Source: Termitomyces sp. T153 (taxonomy: Eukaryota; Basidiomycota; Agaricomycetes; Agaricales; Lyophyllaceae). From it: a stretch of DNA of 64,000 nt. The notes under the pieces are model-generated. The model was not told the origin of the DNA. It was given only the letters and a program-made list of their open reading frames with translations, and made no database searches. The translations under genes and the position numbers were made by a program. The stretch spans positions 310,001 to 374,000 of the forward strand of contig JACKQL020000016.1 of assembly GCA_018296165.2 (NCBI GenBank). Reading direction: 5' to 3'. Below are positions 45,148-54,899 of this stretch, one piece after another. Every line of letters begins with the position of its first letter. The stretch's first letter is position 1.

Positions 45148-48100
45148 TCAAGTTCTGCGAATCTCACCCTTTTTTGCTCTTCGACCCGAACTTGCCTTCC
45201 TAGCACGTGAGATACGCTCATCTCTTTCACGAACTGCAACAAGCTGCAGAGCCTGATCATCGCCGTCATCGCCGTTGTCTGCGTCCTCGGCATGTGTGTG
45301 GTCAAATGAGTACGGCAGTGGAACCTCGCGTGTCACACGATATTGGTCCATGTTGCCAAGGTGCTCGTTCTCGAGACGATCTGTAGGAAAGTCAGCAAGG
45401 AAACTAAGGGAATCAAAGGCTGGCCGCACAGAAATTCCACTGCCACCTCCGGAGGACCTCCAGCAGGGCACAGATGAACGTACGAAGGTACATACTAGGA
45501 CCATTATGTGGGATATAGATGACCCAGATAAAACGTATCAACACGTTCGTTATCTTTCAGGCATGAGACCATGGATACACACCACGTAGTGAAGCTTTCA
45601 CTCACCATGGCAAAGTAGTATAGCTATGGATAAACAAAGTACAAACTGAGCTGAAGATTACACGAAATACCAGTGCAAGCGTACAGGTATCGAATCGGAA
45701 TAGATTAGCTCTTCCCTAAGAAGGGGATATTGTCCACGCGGACGGAGAACAGACCAGTCCATGAGCAGGTCCTGCAAGAATCCATCGATGTCTTCATTTT
45801 AAATAGGTGATAAGACCACATACCCATGTAGACGCGTAAATGGAATAGATCGTGTTGAAGAAGATCCACAAGACAAAGATTGAACCGTGAGAATGGGTAC
45901 CTGAAGCAGAGCAAGACCAATCAACAATTTCACCGCAGAAATCCAAACAGTTGAAGACGCACCTTTTTGGCGCCAGAGATAGAATAAGAGATAGCTGATG
46001 ATACCAACAAAATATTTTCCGCCCTTCGAGGATCTGGGTGGAAAGTTCAGAAGCAAAATGTGAATCACAAGAGCTTACGTTGATCAGATGTGTGATAAGG
46101 CCGGAATCATAGTAGCGTTTTGCACTCTGCGCAAAACGACAGTAAAATGGAAGTGAAGCAAGAACATACATGGCAGGCCATTGTGGGGACCCAGATACAC
46201 CACATTTGGACCAGCCTTCATCGAACTTACGTGTGTACAGGCACACGAAGAAGTACAGATTAGAAATAGTAAACACAAGACTGCAATACTGGTCACTTTA
46301 TCCGAAAGGCACCATGAGCCTCACGTGAAAATTTGAGGTAAGGACGACTCACCCCATCCAGAAGTCCGCGAATTCAACACGACGAGTTCCAGATATGAGA
46401 AGTTTGGCTGTTTTGCGGATAAACCAGTAACGGGAAGATTTGCAAAATAGTGTCAAAGGCTCGAGTACTACGAAGGCGCAGAATCCCAACCAAACAAGTA
46501 GCCAATACTGTGGCAAGATGTGCGGAGAGCCAACGCGGCGAAAAGAGAGCCAAAAGGCCCAGCATAGGGCGGCCAATAGGATAGTTGGGATCTGCATGAA
46601 GAGTCGTAAGATAGAATTGACAACTTAAGCAAATTGTACCTCAAAGTATTCGCGATAATCCATACGTGTTCGTGTATCAAGTTCTAAGCAAGGTCAGTTT
46701 CACAGTGTATTGGACGAAAGATAGGACTACCAAAGATGAAAACATAGTTGATACGAGCGCGAGCCCAGACCAGCAGATTAATGCCAACGAGGAACAAAAG
46801 CAGAATGGGGATGAGGAAGACACCATACAAGAACAGAAGAGCATCCCACGCAGGGATGTCATCTCGAGTCGACTGCTGAAAACCTAGCGATACAAAGATT
46901 ACGATGGAGCACCCTGAACGTCATAAACCACTTACTAGCACAGAGTCCTGAGACGAAAGCGGGGATGGCAACCCCTAGTAAGATACCAGAACGGAAAACA
47001 CTAAAATGGTGGCTTGTGTAACGGAATCCTGTGCGAAGAAATGTTCTAGCACGTTTTCTATCTCCTCGGGCTTGTAAAGATGATCAATGAATTAACCAAA
47101 ATCCATCGACACGTGACAAGACATACCGAAGCGAGCAGCGTAGAGAGTCTCCGTATTGACCATCATCTCTTGCAAGTTTTTCCCGGATGCGAAAAAAGCT
47201 CTTTCTACCTATGTGCGCGATTCAGCCAGGCAGGCCCATATGATCGTCTGGTATTATACCTTCTCTGACATGTATTGCCGCTGCGCTTGTATCTACACCA
47301 AGTCAATGATATGAACAACAAAGAAGTTGGGAATATCTAACTTTGGTGGATTTCTCAAATTTTTTCAAAGCCTTTCGAAAACCCGTCAAATTCAAGATCT
47401 GCATTACTAGTGAAATTTGAGACACTGGAAGGAATGAGCTACCACGAACACGGTAGTTCTGCAATACTTCTAAGCCTCTGTAGAAGATAGTCAGTATGGA
47501 CATTCGTCTAAAACCAAAGTAATATCTACCGATAATGCTCCAAGACTGCCTTCTTAAGCTTCTTCTTCGCGAACAGGTAGTCCTCCGGGTCAGCCGAGAG
47601 CCCCGTATGCCGGACAGGTGAATGCTTCTTCTTCCAATCTGTTCGCTCTACATCTGCGTCCACGCTCCCTTCCCGCTGTATTTTCTCTTTTTCAAGGTAA
47701 TCTGGATCGTGCCCTTGGGTCCTCTGTTCAAAGGTGTTAAAGCACGTAAGTAAGAAAGATTTCATGCAAGGGGACAAAACTAATCAGGTCACCAACATTA
47801 GGGTCCACTGCGGGCGACATAAACGGAATCCGTAGTTTACTGATATTAACAAGGCAAGTGGTCCGCACTGATGGGTGATGAGGATGCACGGACTAGTGTA
47901 ATAACATTAGACGACATCGTTTCACACGAGACAAGCAGGACACACCTTGACCAACTCCTTGTGGTCTCCGAGTTCATCCAGCTGCTCATGCAACACCTTT
48001 GTACGGGCCATAAACTCCGCTTCCCGTACAGAGTAAAAAGAGTCGATCTTGTCGAGCTGCTTGTCCAATGCAATGAAGAAAGCTTTCTCAATTGGTTCTA

Positions 48101-48947
48101 GCTGGAGAAGTAACTCGTTCAACGGGAGACGTTCCATTGGATTTGTCGCTGGCCGATCAACGCCATCTGGATCGAAAAAATGAACAAAATGAGAGTGTGT
48201 GAGAGAGCATAAGTATAACAAAAACACATACGACGAGTATATAATGACGTTCTCCGACCCCGCCCCCTGAGGCTTGTAAGCGATTTAGGATTTAAGAACC
48301 TGCTCCCTGTGGTGGAGTTATTTCCAGCTGTTGGTATTGTTCCTGGAATAGAACTAGAAGAACCCAACACGCGGTGATCAAAGGAGATTGCGTGCTGGGA
48401 CTCGAGCGTTCGTCCTTCATCTGTTGGCGTTGTATCGTGATTTCTATGCACCAGCGGGGCCTCGAGGGGTACTGGCGGACTTTGAGGCTCTTTCCTCAAG
48501 CTTTCATGTGCACAAGACTTTATGAGAGTTTGTTCCACAGGCGCTCCCATAGGAAGTGCTTGTTGGGATAGTCCCTTGATTGACTGAGGGTTCACTTCGA
48601 GAGCTGTTCCCTGAAGAACTGGATACTCTTCCTCCTCAGAGCCTGATGATTCTGCAAGACCCTCATGTTCTTTTCGAATGGCTGTAATGCACTTTTTAAG
48701 TCCACGGTAGTCGCTGCGAATGAATTGTCTCAGCTGCTGCGTCAGCCAGGATATCACTCACATATACGCCTTCTTCCACTCTGGGGTCTTCGTCATGCCG
48801 CCAATGAGGTCAGCGACTATCTAACATTCAATGCAACGGTTGGTTCCATACCTGGGTATCGTCAAGATATCTAGAATCGAGGGTCTTCCGTAAGACACTA
48901 CATATTTATGGGATGATCATCAGATTTACTCGCCTAGCGAACTTCAT
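45148..48947 (-). CDS. SYG1: SPX-EXS phosphate exporter/sensor (SYG1/XPR1 family), 22 exons
   Basis: Predicted 879-residue plasma- or endomembrane protein that exports inorganic phosphate and senses inositol pyrophosphates through its SPX domain (family knowledge). Exons, high to low: 48947-48934, 48870-48852, 48787-48762, 48713-48232, 48166-47946, 47892-47797, 47723-47530, 47477-47450, 47398-47342, 47292-47260, 47208-47127, 47070-46936, 46883-46731, 46683-46640, 46591-46353, 46295-46079, 46023-45963, 45900-45824, 45771-45685, 45623-45606, 45553-45430, 45380-45148. Phases close exactly. SPX: MKFARYLDDTQTPEWKKAYI, DYRGLKK, then a Ser-rich insert, ALDKQLDKIDSFYSVREAE and the Lys-rich ILNLTGFRKALKKFEKSTK (~361-379). 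EXS: several membrane segments, DIPAWDALLFLYGVFLIP, ELDTRTRMDYREYFE, RRVEFADFWMGDQYCSLVF, DLLMDWSVLRP, IRFIWVIYIPHNGP, RLENEHLGNMDQYRVTREVP. Exon 6 boundaries are the least certain. Intron 1 is GC-AG. No disabling change was seen. Confidence 0.95.
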
Positions 48948-49726
48948 GGTGAGCAAGGACTGTGTATAGTTCAAGAAAAACACAAGTAAGGATATAAAGG
49001 AATTGAAAGTTAGCCCATGAGGTCATGCAAGTTGTAGTGTTCCGAAAGGAGATTGAACAAACCGTGACGGAACTATCTAAGTCGGATTAAATGAAATTAT
49101 CGGTCCGGCCCAAGCATGCTTATTCATATCTTCTCTTCCACGTGGGGCTTTCGTCATTTCAAGTCCCTTTTCCTTTCGGTGCCCCAAGTGCTGAAGATAT
49201 ATTGATTTACATCGAAGTAGAACTGTCAGACAGTTTGTGCCCCGGCTGAAAGAAGTTGCTTGAGTATACACCCGTACCAAGTCAGAAATTACTGGTTAAT
49301 ACAGGTTGTACGGGGTTCAAACATTCGCGTAAAGGATACAGCCATAACAATGTGAGCCGAAGATATGCACAAAGTATAGATTATATAAAGGATCCTCATT
49401 ACCGACCCTGTCAACGTTCTTTACTACTTATGTAGCCGAGTGTATGGTGGCAGGTAATTTGAAATATGAACCATAATTTCTGAAAATGACGATACGGATG
49501 AGGAGCCTCAATTAGCGGGGACCTCGGGCAATTCGAGTGGCTGAGAGAAGATCATGCCAGTGGTCATGAGTCGGAATCCTCCGAGATGATATCAGATATT
49601 TATGTTTATCAGTACGGAATTAAGTGATGCACGCAAAACGGAAATAAGTACGAACAAAGAGGGCTCGCAAGGAAAGCAGTAACTTACATACATAAGGGAA
49701 ATACAAATGGCGATGTCAACATGAAA
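48948..49726 (-). promoter_or_regulatory. SYG1 upstream region
   Basis: CpG-rich, without a recognisable gene. It should hold the SYG1 promoter and 5' UTR. It contains the CACGTGGG box at 49139-49146. No clear TATA box near the start. Confidence 0.5.
49139..49146 (+). promoter_or_regulatory. CACGTGGG E-box, candidate Pho4/NUC-1-type site
   Basis: CACGTGGG, within palindrome CCACGTGG, lies 192 bp upstream of the SYG1 ATG. In yeast Pho4 binds CACGTGGG with high affinity at phosphate-responsive promoters, and orthologous bHLH factors act in other fungi. Three more CACGTG hexamers occur within the gene (45204, 46322, 47110), so the hexamer alone is weak evidence. Confidence 0.4.
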
Positions 49727-49794
49727 CAGTGTGTTGGCATCCCCTGAATGCAATCACCAATCTCGGCTCACATCGTGGCGTCTCGATCACACAC

Positions 49795-50300
49795 TTTCTA
49801 TATGGCCTGCTCCTGGAGGACAAAATCCAATACATGAAACAACCCAAGGGATTTACAGAACCAGGAAAGGAGGGGCGGATGTGGTGTTTGATGCATGGGT
49901 TGTATGGTATGAAACAAGCTCGACAAATCTGGAACCACACGCTGAACAACAACATGCTGTCATGGGGATTTGCCCGCCTCCCCTGCAAATTTTGGGTGTA
50001 CTACTGAAAATCAGACACAGGCACGGTCATAGCAGCAGTGCACATTGATGACTTTCTGTCCATTGCAAGCACTAGGGCCGAAAACAATCAATTTAAAAAC
50101 CAACTACAATCTGTCTAGACTATATCTGACCTAGGGATCCCCAAGTTTGTCATAGGCATTGGCATCAAGTAGGATTGCAAGAACCACCTTGTCAAGCTAT
50201 CCCAAACAGCCTTGATTGACAAGATCATCTCCCAGTTCGGTCAGTCCAAGGCCACGCCACTATCTCTTCCCATGGAACCTGGACTTAAACTCAGGAGAGC
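49795..50300 (+). pseudogene. Copia-2 reverse transcriptase, IDD intact
   Basis: Reads FLYGLLLEDKIQYMKQPKGF, EPGKEGRMWCLMHGLYGMKQ, ARQIWNHTLNN, then in shifted frames TVIAAVHIDDFLSIASTRAE and a later SDLGIPKFVIGIGIK block. The catalytic HIDDF is encoded GAT GAC (50047-50052) and kept. A stop (TCTAG) near 50115 and frameshifts inactivate it. It lacks the N-terminal fingers because of the deletion at 49794. Confidence 0.88.
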
Positions 50301-50329
50301 CGACATGACTTCTATACCCCCCATGAAGC

Positions 50330-51068
50330 CATGGCCCTGTGGAAGACCCCCTACAGATCACTGGTAGGTTGCCTCCTATACATCACCATCTCTACTTGCC
50401 CAGAAATTATCTATGCCATACAACAGCTAACTCAGTTTGTCAACTGCTATACCATGACTCATTGGCAAGCCACTATATGCCTTGTCAGATACCTCAAAGG
50501 ACACAGGATCTTAAACTGATCCTCAGAGGGAAAGGAGAACCCATTAACCTTACAGGATTCACTGACTCTGATTGGGCCAATTGTCTCAGACACACATTGT
50601 AGCATTGGCAGTTATGCATGGAGCCTTGGCTCGGGCTCAGTATTGTGGGTGGTGCAAAAATGAAAGTCCATCACAGCATCCTCCTGCAAAGCTGAGTACA
50701 TGGCAGCCTATGAGCTCAGGAGAGAATCTGGCTGCAGGCCCTGCTGAAGGGCATTGGCCATGATGTAACATCTGCATCCACCCTCATCCTATGTGATAAC
50801 AATAGCAGCAATCAACCTCTCAGAGGATCCTATGCTCCATGCAAGAGTCAAACACATTGACATCAAGTATCACTTCCTTTGGAAATGAGTACATCCAAAC
50901 AAAATATGGATCTGCTACATCAACACCAGGCACAATATTGTGGACCTGTTCACAAAAGGGCTTGCCACTCCTCTGTTCCTTTTACTTGCACTCCCTTTTG
51001 GGCCTACAATAACACCACAATTGCCTGTGAGGAGGAGACATACTTTGGTGAGATTTCAGATTGAGGAG
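50330..51068 (+). pseudogene. Copia-2 RNase H and C-terminal tail
   Basis: PYRSLVGCLLYITISTCPEI, QLTQFVNCYTMTHWQATICL and VRYLKGH (50331-50519) are the conserved segments before RNase H. GFTDSDWA holds its first Asp, then ITASSCKAEYMAAYELRRES holds the Glu. The tail HARVKHIDIKYHFLW and NTRHNIVDLFTKGLATPLFL ends the polyprotein before a purine-rich tract (TTGAGGAG). Frames are shifted. Confidence 0.88.
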
Positions 51069-51457
51069 TGTTGGCATCCCCTGAATGCAATCACCAATCT
51101 CAGCTCACACCATGGCATCTCAATCACACACATCACAACCCATTGTCTTGACATTGGCCCTTATGGCCACATCCCTCCATTGTTACATGTAGTTGTCCTG
51201 ATGGTGGCCCTCTGGCCACATCCCTTCCACTGTTAAATACAACATATATACTGTCTCTGGACTATATGAACCCTCACTCAATTATATATTGTGTTGAAGG
51301 TGAGTACACTTTTATGCCTACAAGCTTTACCTATATACTGACAATGCACACTTAGATTATTACTTATGCACTGTCAGGTATCTCACACTCAATTATATAT
51401 TGTGTTGAGGATTATTACTTATGCACTGTCAGGTGTGATCATCATAAGGTTCTAACA
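51069..51457 (+). repeat. 3' LTR of Copia-2
   Basis: 389 bp. The first 63 bp match 49732-49794 except mainly at CpG sites, all four of which are CpA here. It contains an internal duplication of ATTATTACTTATGCACTGTC (51358 and 51412). Confidence 0.93.
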
Positions 51458-51462
51458 CAGTG

Positions 51463-52350
51463 ATGATGTCAATTAAGGATATTGATGGTGGTGGAGGGTT
51501 GGCTAGCCATGAGGACCAACTTGTTATTCCAACAGCTTGATATAGAGATATAAATATAAGTAAAATGCAAAACAATTGTCTTATCCATCTGAACTTTTCA
51601 GACCTCATTCACTGACTCAGAACTTGGTCAGAAACATAACCACATGTTTTGGAAAAATATGACCTGCACACTTCTTCTGTTTGCTGTGCTCTCTCCTCTC
51701 ATTCCAATACAGTCTCACACTAGGGGACAAGATAGAATGTATGTATCAACAATTTATCAACAACTCAATTTCCTGTGCCTGCAGCTTCTTTTCCAATTTT
51801 GCCACCAATGCAACAGTTAGTATGTGATGGGATGCTGGACAGCATACCACTTGATTTGACTTGCAGTTTGGAACCCCGGTGGAAGACATCATGCAGCATA
51901 GACTCTTGATGTATGTTACATTTGACAAACTCTTGGAGAATATAGTGACAGGTGCAAGCTGAAGCATGCAATTGAAGTTCAACATTTAGCCTTGAGGCAC
52001 AGTAGAAGCCAGCCCTTGATTACTGAATTTCTGTAAGAAACAAGGCTCAACCAATAGTGTTAATTTAATGCATCATTCCAAAGTAGTAATCAGAATAGGA
52101 TGGTGATGCATCATTTCCACTGATTAGCATTTCAACAAAGCATACATTACAATGCATTATAAGATTCATAGCCAGGAGCCAAACCTATGCCTCCAGGCAC
52201 AAAAATGTGTCACTCCATGGTAATAATCACTGAGCCACAAGTCTTTAAGAATCATGGAAAGGTATTGGGCTAAGGGGAGCAATCTCCCCTTGATAAAGAT
52301 GAGCTATGGTTCATGTCTTTGGCACAAGCCTGTAGCTCTTGCTAAGTCCC
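51463..52350. other. CpG-poor sequence without recognisable gene
   Basis: About 890 bp right of Copia-2 with no coding signature. CpG-depleted, although the sequence on the other side of the same insertion (left of 49732) is CpG-rich. Confidence 0.4.
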
Positions 52351-52561
52351 AGACCCAGCCTCACTTTGTTTAGTTAGGTGCTCAATGTTCTAACTCAATG
52401 TTGAGATCCAGACCCAACCTCACTTTCTTTGGTTAGGTCTTTGTATTTGTTGATTCAATGCTAAGATACAGATGCAACCTCACTTTGTTTGGTTAGGTCT
52501 TTGTATTTTCTTAACTCAATGCTAAGATTAAGACCCAACCTCACTTCATTTGGTTAGGTCT
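52351..52561. repeat. ~60-bp tandem repeat, 3.5 units
   Basis: Units start at 52351, 52410, 52470 and 52531, each containing AGACCCAACCTCACTTTGTT and GGTTAGGTCT followed by CTCAATGCTAAGAT. It abuts the end of the Helitron Rep coding remnant. Confidence 0.9.
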
Positions 52562-54690
52562 TAAAGCAAAGTCCATCATTCCAATAGCTATTCCTCTTTG
52601 CCTCTCCTTCCAAGTCCTTTTGGAAGCTTCATAGACAAACTTGGTTGGGAAACTTTGATAGGTGGTGTTGTTGTTGTCAGGGAATATGGCATTGGCTTCA
52701 AACCAAGCCATGAGTCCAGTCTTGTTTGCATAAGGCCTGGCAGCTACCATCTCCAAAGGCTCATTATCCTGAAAGTAGACTTCATGTTGGCTCTCCAAAT
52801 GCATGGGTAACCAATAAACAGGGGGATGTTCTCCATGCATGTTGAATTCAAAGATGTGCCAGCAAGCCTCAGATGCAGAGATGTATCTGGAATCCAAGGG
52901 TTCCTTGATTTCATCCCTCTGCTCTCCAGCAATTTCCACAGTTGTCCTATCATGGCCTTTGTAGATCTACTTGTGAATGTACTTGATGGCTTGAACTGAA
53001 GCACAGACCTCCACATTGATGTGGCATTTGTACTTGGCTGAGAGATAAGGATTGTATGGGACAACATCATGATTGTTATAATTATGACCATTCTTTACAA
53101 AGAAGCACCCATTGCCAGGTCTGGCATATTGAGGATTGCCATTATCCCCATACTGGGTAGCTTCTTGAAATTCCTTTGGGTATTTCTTGGAGCATTTGCC
53201 ATCTACCATGCACTTAGCATTGGGTTTGGCAGCTCCACATGGACCATGGATTATATTGGTAGTAACAATCTGATAAGAAAGATAAGTAACTGGATCCAGG
53301 ATCTAAACAAAGCCAATACCTGATACATTTGAGGCTGAGCAACTGGATCTGGAATTTGGGCAGAAATGATGGAATCCACATCAGGTGCATCCTTAATCTT
53401 GTGATGACAATGGAAAAAGATCAAGCTGTGCATATGTGGAAGTTCTCTCTTTGGAATTCAATGGTATGAACATAAGCCACACAGCTGCCAAAGAGATCTT
53501 CCTTGATCTCCTTCACCACAGCATTCTTCTTGAGTCCAAATACTCTGGCAACAATATCAGGTCAATCAGCAGCTGTTTGCTTCTTCCCATTGACTGCAAG
53601 TTCCTTCAAGAGAGCTTCTTCAATTTCTGACCACTTTGGAGTGGCAGTCATAGTCAAGAAGAGATCAGGTTTTTCAAAATTCCTGCAGATAGCCATAGAG
53701 TCCCAAAATAGTTGCTGCATCTGTTGATCACTTCCAGTATCTGAAGAAGGGAGAATAACATGACAGCTTTGTGGGGTGACTTCTTCATCTCCAGCAGAAG
53801 CATCCACTACTCCCTGATAGACTTCAGCTCTGATCTTCCTCTGATTGTGTCAAATCCAATTCAACTTGTTTTGTTCAGTTAAAGCCTATGCAATCACAAC
53901 ATATTGTTGAAATAGCCTCCCCCTCAACAGTAATGCTGCATTGAATTCCAAAGTTGCTGCAAGCTATATGCATGATGTGCTGTTTAGGTGACCTTTGGTG
54001 ATCTTTGTTGATTCTGTGCTCCAAAATGAGAGTGAATGTCAGTGTGAAATCCAGGCTGTCCAGTTGGAAAGATGATGGTATAATGCAATGGAGTGTAATA
54101 TGGGTGCAAGTGACTGATCTGCTTTAATTGACCTCCATGCAAGTGCAAGACTATATCATGATGATCTGATTGCTCTTCAGAGCCATCTCCAGGAATTAGA
54201 GCTGCAACCCTTGCTGTTCATTGGGGTCATTATAGTGTCAAAGGTCTCCAAAATCAGCTGTAAGCATAGCAGAAAGCCTTTGTGGTTGGCCTTCTGGAAC
54301 TTCTCCCATAATCTGCCTGGCCTGCTTGTATAAGTCAATGAAGGGATTGACTCTAGCAAGCATATCCTGAAAAGAGGCCATTATCTGAGGATCAAGCCTT
54401 GGATTGTTCTGTTGATGAAAATCCAATTGCTGGTTGTGGTCATAAAAGTAGAGTTGTGCATACACAGGATGATTGCCTTCAATAGGAAGTAAGGCACCTG
54501 TTAGATGATACAGTTCTCCATTGATCCTAAAGCTGTATGGACCAGGATTATTGGTAATGGTGTAATCAATTTTGACTCCCAGATATGTAAATGCAAAGGC
54601 TGCATTGTATTGATGAATAGATGTTTTAAAAGTGTCAGAGGGAGGATAGTGGCCATGGAGTAGGTTGAGTAAATATGTTGGAGCATTTCA
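52541..54690 (-). pseudogene. Helitron Rep/helicase N-terminal part, decayed
   Basis: Right to left: Helitron-like N domain (YSFRINGELYHLTGALLPIE, VYAQLYFYDH, ASFQDMLARVNPFIDLYKQA, 54560-54320), Rep start (QLFWDSMAICRNFEKPDLFL, TMTATPKWSEI, 53720-53620), the HUH nuclease motif PHMHSLIFFH (~53440-53405), KCMVDGKCSKKYPKEF (53210-53160), the tyrosine motif IKYIHK-stop-IYKGHDR (52990-52945), then LDSRYISASEACWHIFEFNM and LPMHLESQHEV towards the helicase. The helicase domain is missing beyond 52541. HUH histidines are present, but TAG at 52969-52967 replaces the second tyrosine of the Y-x3-Y motif. Other stops and shifts are present. Confidence 0.88.
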
Positions 54691-54899
54691 AAGCCTGAAC
54701 AAATTCACTTGGCCTTGTAAGCAGCACCTTACTTCATACTTCATAGATAGAATCAATGATTGGTTTTGACTTACAAAGTGTAAACTGTAAGCTGTGCAAA
54801 CTGTAATGGACATGTTGTATTTTGAAGTCAAACCAGTATTGATCATTTGCAAAGCAGAAGCCAAACTTCTGATAAGAAGTTCACTGTTACTAGTTATGA

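Larger units (their letters stand above)
44622..50300. other. CpG-rich unique island in a CpG-depleted repeat sea
   Basis: CpG is frequent in all parts of this stretch (exons, introns, flanks, first third of Copia-2) and almost absent on both sides apart from the young LTR1 copies F and G. It contains the only intact gene. The right edge falls inside Copia-2. Confidence 0.85.
49732..51457 (+). mobile_element. Internally deleted Copia element (Copia-2) with intact ends
   Basis: Flanked by a perfect 5-bp duplication CAGTG (49727-49731 and 51458-51462). It starts with only the first 63 bp of its LTR (49732-49794), jumps straight into the RT coding region, continues through RNase H and the C-terminal tail, and ends with a full 389-bp LTR (51069-51457, TGTTGG...CTAACA). 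Gag, protease, integrase and most of the 5' LTR are missing. CpG is present in the left third and nearly absent in the right two thirds. Confidence 0.95.

Noticed and set aside
45204..47115. Other CACGTG hexamers at 45204, 46322 and 47110 as regulatory sites
   Set aside because: They lie in a coding exon or in introns of SYG1, and a hexamer is expected about once per 4 kb. They are kept only as a caution for the promoter site.
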